NCBI RefSeq assembly: GCF_003474435.1
Contig: NZ_QRNF01000020.1
Location: forward strand, 3,343 to 67,342
Length of the DNA stretch: 64,000 bases
Source: Ruminococcus sp. AF46-10NS
GTDB taxonomy: Bacteria; Bacillota; Clostridia; Lachnospirales; Lachnospiraceae
Direction: 5' to 3'
Position numbers and translations under genes: made by a program. Numbering within the stretch: position 1 is the first letter of the stretch; each line of letters starts with the position of its first letter. The notes below the pieces were generated by a model. It saw only the letters and a program-made list of their open reading frames with translations, did no database searches and was not told the DNA's origin. This document shows positions 9,191-17,743 of this stretch, piece after piece.

Positions 9191-10078
9191 CTATTTTCTG
9201 CGGCTTACCAGACTCTCCACAAGGAGATCGAGAAATTCATTTTCCCTGTCAAGACTGTTCAGAAGGTCTACCGCATGATCAGAAAGTTCTTTTACCTTGC
9301 CCGCTGCTGCCTGGATTCCCATAAGGCTTACGTACGTCACCTTATTATTCTTCTCATCGCTGTGGATCGGTTTTCCCAGTTCTTCCTGGGTACTGGTCAC
9401 ATCCAGAATATCATCCTGGATCTGGAAAGCCAGACCGATATCTTCTGCAGCCTGCTCCACGATCCTGACCGCTTCTTCTGAGGCACCTGCAAGTACTGCT
9501 CCTGTCATCATGGAAGCTTCGATCAGTGCGGAAGTCTTGTTCTTATATATATAATCCAGCATTTCACGTTTCAGAGGCTTACCGTCATTCTCCACATCCA
9601 CACTCTGACCGCCAAGCATTCCGTTTATGCCGGTCTTATCTGCCATGATCTTCATAGCAGATATCACGCGTTCTTTATCTTCTGTAAGATCAAAGGCTTT
9701 CAGCATAACTTCATAGGCTCGGTTCAGAAGTGCCACACCACTTAATACGCCCATGGCTTCTCCGTACACCTTATGCGTCGTCAGCCGGCCACGCCTGTAA
9801 TCATCATTATCCAGTGCCGGAAGATCATCATGGACCAGAGAATGCGTATGTATCATCTCCATGGCGGCCATGAAAGGTTCACAGAGTTCTCCCTCTCCTC
9901 CCAAAAGCTGATATGTCTCCCGGATCAGGATCGGGCGCAGTCTCTTTCCACCTGCAGTCATACTGTAATTCATGGCTTCTGCCATTGGCTTTGCAAAACC
10001 GATTTCCTCCGGAAGATATTTCCGGATTACACTTTCTGCCTCTTCTGTTCTTTTTTTCAGTTCACTCTTAAAATTCAC
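9191..10078 (-). CDS. ispA: Farnesyl/geranyl diphosphate synthase
   Basis: This is a short-chain trans-prenyl transferase that makes farnesyl diphosphate from IPP and DMAPP for quinone, undecaprenyl and related lipids. It has the first aspartate-rich motif HDDLPALDNDDYRRG (about 82) and the second, QIQDDILDVT (about 220), plus GGKRLRP near 45. I place the start at GTG 10078 (295 residues, beginning MNFKSELKKRTEEAES). This gives the family's usual N-terminus and a GAGG ribosome site, with an 11-bp overlap with xseB. An ATG at 10090 or 10096 would add four or six residues. It lies between xseB and dxs. Confidence 0.94.
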   Translation of the reverse strand: MNFKSELKKRTEEAESVIRKYLPEEIGFAKPMAEAMNYSMTAGGKRLRPILIRETYQLLGGEGELCEPFMAAMEMIHTHSLVHDDLPALDNDDYRRGRLTTHKVYGEAMGVLSGVALLNRAYEVMLKAFDLTEDKERVISAMKIMADKTGINGMLGGQSVDVENDGKPLKREMLDYIYKNKTSALIEASMMTGAVLAGASEEAVRIVEQAAEDIGLAFQIQDDILDVTSTQEELGKPIHSDEKNNKVTYVSLMGIQAAAGKVKELSDHAVDLLNSLDRENEFLDLLVESLVSRRK

Positions 10079-10292
10079 GAAATGTCCCATCCTCATTCAT
10101 CTGAAGCATCTTTTTTTCTACTGTATCCAGTCTTCCGCTTAAATCCTTAAGAAGCTCCATTCCCTGTCTGTAGAGACGGAAAGATTCTTCCAGAGGTGTA
10201 TCCCGATCCTCCAGCTTCTGCGCCAGAATATCAAGCTCGCCAAAGGTCTCTTCTATGGATTTCGCTTCTTTCTTTTCTTCTGTCTCTGCCAT
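10068..10292 (-). CDS. xseB: Exodeoxyribonuclease VII small subunit
   Basis: XseB is the small helical subunit that binds several-fold to XseA in exonuclease VII, which degrades single-stranded DNA from both ends. The 74-residue protein carries the family pattern SIEETFGELDILAQKLED followed by LEESFRLYRQGMELLKDLSGRLD. Its ATG overlaps the xseA stop by one base and its 3' end overlaps ispA, so translational coupling is likely. Confidence 0.95.
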   Translation of the reverse strand: MAETEEKKEAKSIEETFGELDILAQKLEDRDTPLEESFRLYRQGMELLKDLSGRLDTVEKKMLQMNEDGTFREF

Positions 10293-11497
10293 TATCGTTC
10301 TTCCCTTCTGATGCTGTCTGCAACTGCTTCTATGGTTCCATCTGTCACTGCTATGGAAAGACGGTCTCCTTTTTTTACCTGACTGATTTCGGTCACGGCA
10401 TGTCCGCTTGGTGCGGACACAAAAGCGTAGCCTCCATTTAGCTTCTTAAGAGGAGAAAGCCCCTCAAAACGCTGGATCCACACGGCAAGCTCATGACGTT
10501 TCTCTGTAAGCTTATATTCCATAGATGCGCACAGACGTTCTTCCAGATCTGCTGCATACTGTCTCTTCTCACGAAGTATTGACTCCGGACTTAAATATTT
10601 AAGTTTCGTCTCATATGCAGTAAGCCTTGCAGCAAAAAGTTCCACCTTGCTGTTCATTCCTCGCTGTATCCGCTCCCTGTATATACGGAAGCTCTCCATC
10701 ACACTGCAAAAATCATCCACAGCAAGCTCTGCTGCTGCCGAAGGTGTGGGTGCTCTTAAATCTGCCACAAAATCCGCAATGGTAAAATCTGTCTCATGTC
10801 CCACTGCTGAGATCACAGGTGTCCTGCATTCAAAAATAGCACGGGCCACGATCTCCTCATTGAAAGCCCAGAGATCCTCAATGGATCCTCCTCCGCGGCC
10901 CACAATGATCACGTCCACCCCTGCATCATCCAGCATCTGGATTCCTTTTACAATACTCTCTGCTGCTCCTTCTCCCTGAACAAGTGCCGGATAGAGAATG
11001 ATCTGCAGATAGGGATTCCTCCGGCCTGCAATGTTGCGAATATCCTGCACTGCCGCACCTGTAGGTGCTGTCACCACACCGAGAGTTCTGATAAAATGAG
11101 GGATTGGCTGCTTGTACTCCTGCGCAAACATCCCCATATCCTCGAGTTCCTGTTTCAAAGCCAGGTATCTCTCATAAAGTGCACCTGCACCTTCCAGTGT
11201 GATCTCTTTCGCATAGAGCTGATAGCGGCCGTCTCTTTCATAAACATCCACAGTTCCACCTACAACCACCTTGTCACCGTCCTTCATTCGGAAAGCCAGA
11301 CCACGGCGGTGTCCTGCAAACATCACGCAGCTTATTGTCCCTGTCTCATCTTTCAGGGAGAAATAGATATGTCCGCTTGTGTGATATTTACAGTTGGATA
11401 CTTCTCCTTTCACATAGACTTTCCGAAGAAAGTAATCCTGGGTAAACATATTCCTGACGTAATGGTTCACCTGACCGACAGAATAAACATTTTTCAT
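10292..11497 (-). CDS. xseA: Exodeoxyribonuclease VII large subunit
   Basis: XseA is the catalytic subunit of exonuclease VII. The 401-residue protein has an N-terminal OB-fold (about 1-100, VKGEVSNCKYHTSGHIYFSLKDE), the nuclease core with GRGGGSIEDLWAFNEE near 205 and ISAVGHETDFTIADFVADLRAPTPSAAAE near 235, and a coiled-coil C-terminus that binds XseB. The start ATG forms an ATGA overlap with the nusB stop. Length is typical for Firmicutes. Confidence 0.97.
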   Translation of the reverse strand: MKNVYSVGQVNHYVRNMFTQDYFLRKVYVKGEVSNCKYHTSGHIYFSLKDETGTISCVMFAGHRRGLAFRMKDGDKVVVGGTVDVYERDGRYQLYAKEITLEGAGALYERYLALKQELEDMGMFAQEYKQPIPHFIRTLGVVTAPTGAAVQDIRNIAGRRNPYLQIILYPALVQGEGAAESIVKGIQMLDDAGVDVIIVGRGGGSIEDLWAFNEEIVARAIFECRTPVISAVGHETDFTIADFVADLRAPTPSAAAELAVDDFCSVMESFRIYRERIQRGMNSKVELFAARLTAYETKLKYLSPESILREKRQYAADLEERLCASMEYKLTEKRHELAVWIQRFEGLSPLKKLNGGYAFVSAPSGHAVTEISQVKKGDRLSIAVTDGTIEAVADSIRREER

Positions 11498-11967
11498 GCG
11501 TTCTGCTCAGATACTTCTGCTGCTTTCTTTTCTGTGTCAGCAGCATTTTCCTCAGTTTTCTCTTCCTTTTCAGATGCGATCTTACCAAGAACACCGTTTA
11601 CAAAAGAACCGGAAGCATCACCTCCAAATCTCTTGGCAAGCTCCACAGCCTCGTTAATGGCTACTCCTGTCGGCACATCTTCATCATACTCCATCTCATA
11701 TACTGCAAGACGAAGTGCTGCAAGATCCACCCGGCTCATACGTTTGGTCTTCCAGCCGTGGCTTGCGCCGTTTAAAAGAGCATCGATCTCTTCCAGATGC
11801 TCTTTCACATGAGCGTATTTCTTCTTCATATATTCCTGGTCCTGCTCTGAAAGCTCGCCAAGACCTTCAAAATAAAGAGAGAGCTGTTCTGTCATCTCTT
11901 CCTCCGAATTAAACTCTGTCATAAACATAAGTTTAAATACATGTTCTCTCTGTTCTCTTCTTCTCAT
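11494..11967 (-). CDS. nusB: Transcription antitermination factor NusB
   Basis: NusB binds boxA RNA with NusE/S10 to promote antitermination of rRNA operons. The 157-residue protein contains the conserved REQREHVFKLMFM start, the WKTKRMSRVDLAALRLAVYEM core near 80 and the VAINEAVELAKRFGGDASGSFVNGVLG C-terminal region. The last 20 or so residues are an acidic, lysine-rich tail (EKEEKTEENAADTEKKAAE) longer than in B. subtilis NusB. It is the first gene of the nusB-xseA-xseB-ispA-dxs-tlyA-nadK-argR-recN run. Confidence 0.96.
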   Translation of the reverse strand: MRRREQREHVFKLMFMTEFNSEEEMTEQLSLYFEGLGELSEQDQEYMKKKYAHVKEHLEEIDALLNGASHGWKTKRMSRVDLAALRLAVYEMEYDEDVPTGVAINEAVELAKRFGGDASGSFVNGVLGKIASEKEEKTEENAADTEKKAAEVSEQNA

Positions 11968-11984
11968 AATTTCCTCCTAAGACG

Positions 11985-12011
11985 GAAAAAAGGAAAGGTT
12001 TACTTTCCTTT
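11985..12011 (-). terminator. Terminator overlapping the asp23 stop codon
   Basis: On the minus strand, AAAGGAAAG/CTTTCCTTT (12003-12011 with 11989-11997) forms a 9-bp stem with a 5-base loop, followed by further T residues. The TAA stop of the Asp23 gene lies in the loop. The stem is AT-rich, so efficiency is uncertain. If active, it makes asp23 monocistronic and leaves nusB to start its own unit. Confidence 0.55.
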
Positions 12012-12386
12012 TTCGTTCTCCATATCCACGCTGGCAATATGAATGTTCACATCTGCAACCTCAAGTCCTGTCATATTCTCAATAGCGGCCTTAACCTTCT
12101 CCTGAACCTTCTTGCTTGTCTCAAGAATGTTTCTTCCATATTCGATGTTCAGTGAAAGATCTACAGTGACAACTCCTTCCAGAATTGTTACCCTTACTCC
12201 CTTGGACAGGTTCTTCTTACCAAGCTTGCTTACCAGCTCGTTGGTAATGTTTCCTGCCATGGAAGCAACACCATCCACGTCTGTTGCTGCAAGTCCTGCA
12301 ACGATTGCAACTACTTCATCTGCAATATGGACTTCACCGATCCCGCCAAGATCCTGTATCTTATATGTTGTTCTTTTTTCTGCCAT
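12000..12386 (-). CDS. Asp23/Gls24 family envelope stress response protein
   Basis: This 128-residue Asp23-domain protein (GEVHIADEVVAIVAGLAATDVDGVASMAGN near 15, then LNIEYGRNILETSKKVQEKVK near 75) resembles B. subtilis YqhY, whose gene also sits just upstream of nusB. YqhY has been linked to fatty-acid/acetyl-CoA carboxylase control; Asp23 proteins in cocci are membrane-associated. Domain and context (yqhY-nusB) agree; the molecular role is inferred. Confidence 0.9.
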   Translation of the reverse strand: MAEKRTTYKIQDLGGIGEVHIADEVVAIVAGLAATDVDGVASMAGNITNELVSKLGKKNLSKGVRVTILEGVVTVDLSLNIEYGRNILETSKKVQEKVKAAIENMTGLEVADVNIHIASVDMENEKGK

Positions 12387-12464
12387 GGGAAACCCTCCTA
12401 CGGATATAATTTTTGTTCACAATTTTATCTTATTATACCAAAAAAAACTATGAATTAAAAGGGC

Positions 12465-14054
12465 TTATTTACTGAATTCTGTCAGTACCAGATCTGGATT
12501 TCGATCTTCTACCATGCCTACACTCCATGCGTTGATAAAGAGAAGCAGCGGATTGCCTTTCAGATCTGTAACTCTCTTCATATCAGAAGTTCCCACGATC
12601 TTGTCCACCTTGACAGCTTCCTTGTTTGCGATCCAGCGGATATGCTCATATGGAAGTGGCTCCAGGCGGATATCTACATTGTACTCATTCTCCAGACGGT
12701 ATTTCAGCACATCAAACTGCAGCACACCAACAACGCCCACAATGATTTCCTCCATACCTGTGTTAAATTCCTGGAATATCTGGATAGCACCTTCCTGAGC
12801 GATCTGGTTGATACCTTTTACGAACTGTTTTCTCTTCATGGTATCGATCTGGCGTACACGTGCAAAATGCTCCGGTGCGAAAGTCGGGATCCCTTCGAAA
12901 GCAAATTTCTTTCCAGGTGCACATATCGTATCTCCGATGGAAAAAATACCCGGATCAAACACACCGATGATATCTCCTGCATAAGCCTCATCTACAACAT
13001 GGCGGGATTCTGCCATCATCTGCTGCGGCTGGAGAAGACGCATCTTCTTGTCGCCCTGCACATGGTAAACTTCCTTCGTTGCATCGAATTTTCCGGAACA
13101 GATACGCATAAATGCAATACGGTCTCTGTGAGCTTTGTTCATGTTTGCCTGGATCTTGAATACAAATGCGGAAAAATCATCACTCATCGGATCGATCGGT
13201 CCGCAGTCTGCTGTTCTCGGAAGCGGTGATGTAGTCATCTTAAGGAAATGCTCCAGAAATGTTTCCACACCGAAGTTGGTAAGAGCTGAACCAAAGAATA
13301 CAGGCGTCAGCTGTCCTTTGCTGACTTCTTCCTGTGAAAACTCAGCGCTTGCACCATCCAGAAGCTCGATTTCTTCCATCAGCTGCTCTTTCTGCTCAGG
13401 ATCCATAACCTCGTCTGCGTGAGGATCGTCAATGTCGATTTCCTCGATAACACCTTCCTTTGTACCCTTCTGTGTATCTGAGAAAGTAAGGATTTTTCTT
13501 GTATTACGGTCAAAAACACCTCTGAATTTCTTACCGGAACCGATTGGCCAGTTGATCGGGCAGGTTGCAATGCCAAGCTCTTTTTCGATCTCATCCAGAA
13601 GATCAAAAGTATCATTTGCATCTCTGTCCATCTTGTTGATAAAAGTAAAGATCGGTATATGTCGCATTACACAAACCTTAAAAAGCTTTCTGGTCTGGGC
13701 CTCAACACCTTTGGAACCATCAATAACCATGACTGCGGAATCTGCTGCCATCAGTGTACGGTAGGTATCCTCAGAGAAATCCTGATGTCCAGGTGTATCC
13801 AGAATGTTGATGCAATATCCGTCATAGTGGAACTGAAGGACAGATGATGTAACGGAAATACCTCGCTCCTTCTCAATTTCCATCCAGTCAGATACTGCAT
13901 GGCGGGCTGTAGCCTTACCTTTAACACTTCCGGCAAGATTGATCGCTCCGCCATACAGCAGGAATTTTTCTGTTAATGTTGTTTTACCGGCATCCGGATG
14001 GGAGATGATGGCAAAAGTTCTTCTTTTTTCTATTTCTTTCGTATACTTCGACAC
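12465..14054 (-). CDS. prfC: Peptide chain release factor 3
   Basis: RF3 is a translational GTPase that removes RF1/RF2 from the ribosome after peptide release. The 529-residue protein has the G1 loop HPDAGKTTLTEK near 19, G2 ERGISVTS near 65, G3 DTPGHQDFSEDTYRTL near 88 and G4 NKMDRDA near 142, followed by the RF3-specific segment (SGKKFRGVFDRNTRKI) and C-terminal domain (YRLENEYNVDIRLEPLPYEHIRWI). Length is standard. It is monocistronic with its own promoter. Confidence 0.98.
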   Translation of the reverse strand: MSKYTKEIEKRRTFAIISHPDAGKTTLTEKFLLYGGAINLAGSVKGKATARHAVSDWMEIEKERGISVTSSVLQFHYDGYCINILDTPGHQDFSEDTYRTLMAADSAVMVIDGSKGVEAQTRKLFKVCVMRHIPIFTFINKMDRDANDTFDLLDEIEKELGIATCPINWPIGSGKKFRGVFDRNTRKILTFSDTQKGTKEGVIEEIDIDDPHADEVMDPEQKEQLMEEIELLDGASAEFSQEEVSKGQLTPVFFGSALTNFGVETFLEHFLKMTTSPLPRTADCGPIDPMSDDFSAFVFKIQANMNKAHRDRIAFMRICSGKFDATKEVYHVQGDKKMRLLQPQQMMAESRHVVDEAYAGDIIGVFDPGIFSIGDTICAPGKKFAFEGIPTFAPEHFARVRQIDTMKRKQFVKGINQIAQEGAIQIFQEFNTGMEEIIVGVVGVLQFDVLKYRLENEYNVDIRLEPLPYEHIRWIANKEAVKVDKIVGTSDMKRVTDLKGNPLLLFINAWSVGMVEDRNPDLVLTEFSK

Positions 14055-14106
14055 GTGAGCCTCCTGTATATTCTCTTATAACTCTTATTTTTATATAACC
14101 TTTCCT

Positions 14107-14136
14107 ATTCTAGTATAGACAAGGCTTTGCTGTCAA
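14107..14136 (-). promoter_or_regulatory. Sigma-A-like promoter of prfC
   Basis: On the minus strand, a perfect -35 TTGACA (14131-14136) and -10 TAGAAT (14107-14112) are spaced 18 bp and lie about 50 bp upstream of the prfC ATG. The element begins 7 bp short of the spoIIIAH stop. Confidence 0.6.
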
Positions 14137-14142
14137 GGCAAT

Positions 14143-14901
14143 TCAATCGTAAATTCCCTCTGTATCAATGGTGGAATCATCCTGTACGCCAGCTGATGTC
14201 TCAGTGTCTTCTTCTGATGCAGCATCACTGTCCGCTGACGCGGAGGTATCCTGGTTTTCGCTGTCTGTATTATCTTCTGCCACCTTACTCTGACTTAAGG
14301 GCGTGATCACAATACTCTCTGCTGCCACGCCTGTTTTCCGCTTCACAATATCTTCGATCTGTGCACGTTTGGCGTCTTCGAGGTCAGCATCGGGCACTAC
14401 CACATCTGCTGTCTCCCCTGTGAGGTTTACGATCACATTCTCGAAGCCTTTTGCTTCCAGAAGTAGTTCTGCTGCTGCTTCTTTTTCCGTAAGTTCTGTC
14501 ATGGATACCATGGTATTGATGGCATTCTGTTTTTCTTCATCACTGATGTCCTTGTTGCTGATAACAGACTGCAGGTCCGCTTTGTTCCGGGATCTCACCT
14601 GTTCCCTGCTTATTTTCGCCTGTGCTGCAAAATCTGATGCACCGGTAAGTACGGCCTCTCCCGGAGATGCAGTATCCATCACCTCCGACTGAGACGTGCC
14701 ATCTGCCCCGTTCTCATCCAGAAGGGCTGTTTCATCTGTCAGATCATAATCCACATCATCCAGGATACTGCTGCTGTCTGTGCTTGCCTCCTTATCCTTA
14801 AATCCCAGATCCACATCTGCGAAATTCAGATATCCGGCCACTGCAATAAGGATGGCCAGAGAGGTGATGATTATCTGGTTTTTCTTCATGATCTTTTTCA
14901 C
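14143..14901 (-). CDS. spoIIIAH: Stage III sporulation protein AH
   Basis: SpoIIIAH is the mother-cell membrane protein that pairs with SpoIIQ across the septum to form the feeding-tube channel. It has one N-terminal transmembrane segment (IIITSLAILIAVAGYLNF), a variable acidic linker, and a YscJ/FliF-like ring-building domain (about 100-215: SREQVRSRNKADLQSVISNKD ... GFENVIVNLTGETADVVVPDADL). I prefer the GTG start at 14901 (252 residues), which has GAGGAG seven bases ahead; ATG 14889 is the alternative. The C-terminal 45 residues are Ser/Asp/Glu-rich and likely disordered. It is the last gene of the spoIIIA operon. Confidence 0.93.
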   Translation of the reverse strand: MKKIMKKNQIIITSLAILIAVAGYLNFADVDLGFKDKEASTDSSSILDDVDYDLTDETALLDENGADGTSQSEVMDTASPGEAVLTGASDFAAQAKISREQVRSRNKADLQSVISNKDISDEEKQNAINTMVSMTELTEKEAAAELLLEAKGFENVIVNLTGETADVVVPDADLEDAKRAQIEDIVKRKTGVAAESIVITPLSQSKVAEDNTDSENQDTSASADSDAASEEDTETSAGVQDDSTIDTEGIYD

Positions 14902-14912
14902 TTCTACTCTCC

Positions 14913-15338
14913 TCATTTCATTTTCATTATTCTAATTTTATGGGCATCGATCTGAAATAATGCCATAATTGCCTGCTGAATATTCTGAACTGTTACTGCA
15001 CTGCCCGCACCTTCTGCCGAAATCAGGACACCTGTCACTGCTGCCTGGCTGTTCATGGAAAAACTGTCTTCTTTTCCATCATCCGCCGTCATAATGATCA
15101 CTTCTACCTTTCCCACTCCTTCCACACTGGAAAGAAGCTCCTCCAGGCGACTTTCCAGTCTGGTTTTCTCTGCCCCCTGCACCTGGGTGGTTATACTGGT
15201 TTTCTCCGATACCGGAAGCCCAGCCACCAGAAGAATGATTCCAAGCAGAAGCAGTATCCCCCATTCCTTCCACCCCATTGCCAGAAGTCTGGATCTGATA
15301 CTGTTCTTCTTCCAGTCCGCAGATTTTTCTGAGTCCAT
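14913..15338 (-). CDS. spoIIIAG: Stage III sporulation protein AG
   Basis: SpoIIIAG forms the large ring of the SpoIIIA channel in the outer forespore membrane. The 141-residue protein has one transmembrane segment (WGILLLLGIILLVAGLPV, about 25-42) followed by a ring-building domain (RLESRLEELLSSVEGVGKVEVIIM). It is shorter than the B. subtilis protein (229), as is common in Clostridia. The start ATG at 15338 has GGGAGGCGG seven bases upstream, which lies inside spoIIIAF, so the two genes truly overlap. Confidence 0.93.
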   Translation of the reverse strand: MDSEKSADWKKNSIRSRLLAMGWKEWGILLLLGIILLVAGLPVSEKTSITTQVQGAEKTRLESRLEELLSSVEGVGKVEVIIMTADDGKEDSFSMNSQAAVTGVLISAEGAGSAVTVQNIQQAIMALFQIDAHKIRIMKMK

Positions 15339-15780
15339 TTTTTACCGCCTCCCTCTGCTTTTCTGTAACCTCTGTCCGGAGAATTATTTTCACCTGAAGA
15401 TCTTTTACGGCAGTGATCTTAACTTCCACTTCGGATATTTCTTCCGACATGATCCCTGCATCTGAAAAAATCTTTCGGATCTGTTTTTCCAGTTCTTTCC
15501 GATAAGCCTCCCTGAGAAAAGTTTCCTGGATTCCTTCCGCCTCTGTTTCCATTCTTTCCTTTTCTTCCTCGCCGTAATACTTTTGAAATCCGTCCAAAAA
15601 CTGGCTGCTTTTTCCCACGATTGCAAACACAGGCGTACAGATCAGAAGTATCAGAAGAAGGCCCATAAACAGGCGGATATGCTGTTCATACCGTTTGTCC
15701 GGCAGAATATGGAGAACTGCTGTGGTAAGCACATGAAAAAAAGCCAGATTTTTTATCCACTGATAGATTTCTGTCCGCAT
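15079..15780 (-). CDS. spoIIIAF: Stage III sporulation protein AF
   Basis: SpoIIIAF is a membrane protein of the SpoIIIA complex. From ATG 15780 (233 residues) it has two transmembrane segments (FFHVLTTAVLHILPD and LFMGLLLILLICTPVFAIV), a coiled-coil stretch (about 65-110) and a ring-building-like domain (IRKIFSDAGIMSEEISEVEVKITAV ... EAVKNGLRKICGLEEEQYQI). The recognisable domain ends about residue 165. The frame then stays open for roughly 70 further residues inside spoIIIAG and yields a Gly/Ser-rich tail with no likeness to the family, possibly a fortuitous extension. An upstream in-frame start is rejected because it lies inside spoIIIAE. Confidence 0.85.
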   Translation of the reverse strand: MRTEIYQWIKNLAFFHVLTTAVLHILPDKRYEQHIRLFMGLLLILLICTPVFAIVGKSSQFLDGFQKYYGEEEKERMETEAEGIQETFLREAYRKELEKQIRKIFSDAGIMSEEISEVEVKITAVKDLQVKIILRTEVTEKQREAVKNGLRKICGLEEEQYQIQTSGNGVEGMGDTASAWNHSSGGWASGIGENQYNHPGAGGRENQTGKSPGGASFQCGRSGKGRSDHYDGG

Positions 15781-15782
15781 GT

Positions 15783-17005
15783 TCACAACCCTCCTGCCAT
15801 GAGAATAAGAAATGTCAGCATACAAAGCACCTCCGCAGCAAACAGTATCCGTAGCAAAAGAGCACATCCTTCTCCCATAGTGCTGAATGCTTCCACCAGT
15901 CTTTTGTCTGACACCGGCTGAGCCACTGCTGCCATAAAACGATAGATAAGAGAAAGAAGCCCATAGCGGATCAAAGGTCCTGCTCCCACTGCCACGATCA
16001 CAAGAAGAAGGGCAATGCCCAGACTGTTACGAACAAGGACTGCTGTAGTAAGTACCAGCTCTGTCACTGCATTAACTGCATTTCCAACTCCCGGGAGAGC
16101 TCCTGCTGTTTTTCCCAGAGCACTTCTTTTCAGGGAATCCATCACAGGAGCCACAAGGCCTCTTACTATCTGCAGTCCTGCCACAATACCAAGAAGAGTT
16201 CGCAGTCCCCAGGAGATCAATGTCTCAATAAGCTCTGCCATTTTTCCCAGCATTTCTTCTCTTGAAAGGTGATTAACGAATTTCAGAAGAATATAGAGAC
16301 TGACTCCCGGAAGCAGCACGCTTTCCAGAAGCCACTGGAACAGCCACACCAGAAGCAGTATGCCCTGATAAAAAACTGCCGCTGTAGATGCCCCGGATGC
16401 TGCTGCCACAGCCATAAAATACACAGGTGAAAGCTCTTTCATAAATTCTGTGATCCATCCCAGGACCTGTATCAGAGATTCACTCTGCCTGGAAAAGCTG
16501 TTCATCATCAGAGTAAACACAAGAAGATATACTACATAAAAACTGATCTCCCCGATCTGCCCGTTATCAAAAGCTTCTGCAAAACCGGAGAATACAGCTG
16601 CAAATAACAGCAGTAACACCAGTTTTACGATCAGGCTTTTTTCCCTCTCAATGCCCGAAAAAAAGAGACTGTGCAGAAATTCCTGCACGCTCTCTTCCGA
16701 AAGCACGTCCTCTCCTGAAAGAAGCCTGTGAAAAGTATCTGTGACAGAGAAAGTTTTATCTCCTAACATGGCATCCACCATATCCTGTAAATTGGTCAGT
16801 TCCAGCTGTCGATGATCTGGGTTTCTGCGGCACTGGATGTTGCCAGTTCAGACTGCGTACCTGTTTTCAATGTCGTCGCCGCACAAACTGTCTGCATTCT
16901 GCACAAATCCACCTCATGATCTCGCCTTACAACACTTTCCCACAAAAACAGCACCGCACACAAAAACAATATCTGCCGCCACTTTCCTCGTTTTTTCACC
17001 CTCAC
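15783..17005 (-). pseudogene. spoIIIAE: Stage III sporulation protein AE, interrupted by a one-base frameshift
   Basis: SpoIIIAE is the multi-pass membrane protein of the mother-cell SpoIIIA channel. The 5' part (17005-16796, GTG start) encodes a signal peptide (ILFLCAVLFLWESVV) and reads to AETQIIDSWN-stop. The main body (ATG 16781 to 15783, 332 residues) begins MVDAMLGDKTFSVTDTF and carries about eight transmembrane segments (for example LIVKLVLLLLFAAVFSGFAE). In the second frame, codons before the ATG read QLELTNLQD, a natural continuation. Restoring one C at about 16808 (GACAG to GACCAG) joins the parts into QIIDQLELTNLQDMVD and gives about 407 residues, near the 399 of B. subtilis. This is either an assembly error or a real mutation; sporulation loss would be expected if real. 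Confidence 0.88.
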
Positions 17006-17051
17006 CTGTTTCTGATCTCTCCTCTTATTTTTCCTCTTACATTTCCTGTCT

Positions 17052-17438
17052 TCATGTAAGAAACCCCTGTATCGTATCCAGCAAAGCCAGCAGCACCGGC
17101 ATGCTGAGCACCATCACAGATAGCCTGCAGAACAGTTCTATCTGTGCTCCAGTAGAAGCATAGCCTGCATCTTTACATATTCCCGACGAAAACTGTCCGA
17201 TGTAAGTGATCCCTATCATTTTTAATAATGTGGTGATATAACTTCCATCTACAGGCAGATTCTCTCTCAGCCGCTCCAGGGATTCAAAAAGATAGCCGAT
17301 CTTTCCCACAGCAAGTCCCAGGATCACAAGCCCGATCCCCATTGTGATGAGACTTACATATTCAGGAGCCCTCTCTTTCAGAAGAAGCCCGATAAGCACA
17401 CCTCCCACTCCCAGAACAGAAATCCTCAATATATCCAC
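17052..17438 (-). CDS. spoIIIAD: Stage III sporulation protein AD
   Basis: This is a small integral membrane component of the SpoIIIA complex. The 128-residue protein has three to four hydrophobic segments (SVLGVGGVLIGLLL, YVSLITMGIGLVILGLAV, LSVMVLSMPVLLALLDTI) and the conserved LLKMIGITYIGQFSSGICKDAGYASTGAQIELF region. Length matches the family. It lies 15 bp downstream of spoIIIAC. Confidence 0.94.
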   Translation of the reverse strand: MDILRISVLGVGGVLIGLLLKERAPEYVSLITMGIGLVILGLAVGKIGYLFESLERLRENLPVDGSYITTLLKMIGITYIGQFSSGICKDAGYASTGAQIELFCRLSVMVLSMPVLLALLDTIQGFLT

Positions 17439-17453
17439 AGTCTTTCTCCCTCC

Positions 17454-17648
17454 CTACAGAACAAAAAGCCTCTGAATATCCTCAAAAAGCTGATAAATAT
17501 ACGGCACGATCCAGAACAGCACGATCAATAGCCCGGAAAGGCTTACAAGAAAGGCCTGTTCTTCTCTCCCGCTGTGTTTCAGTATCTGGGAGAGAACAGA
17601 GACCAGGATCCCCACTGCTCCGATCTTGAATATGATACTGACCTCCAA
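17454..17648 (-). CDS. spoIIIAC: Stage III sporulation protein AC
   Basis: This is a two-helix membrane protein of 64 residues (IGAVGILVSVLSQIL and LVSLSGLLIVLFWIVPYIYQLF), homologous to SpoIIIAD and standard in length. The conserved pattern KHSGREEQAFLVSLSG between the helices is diagnostic. It follows spoIIIAB after about 95 bp. Confidence 0.94.
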   Translation of the reverse strand: MEVSIIFKIGAVGILVSVLSQILKHSGREEQAFLVSLSGLLIVLFWIVPYIYQLFEDIQRLFVL

Positions 17649-17743
17649 ACGACCCCTCCCTTTTCATATAATCTGTATGCAGCTATTAAGCCCCGTTACA
17701 TAGCCGGGCACTGGCGATTTCGTCTCTCTTATATGCTGCAATG

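Noticed and set aside
16781..16815. Programmed frameshift in spoIIIAE
   Set aside because: No slippery heptamer or downstream structure is evident; a missing base explains the site and the same pattern recurs in other genes.
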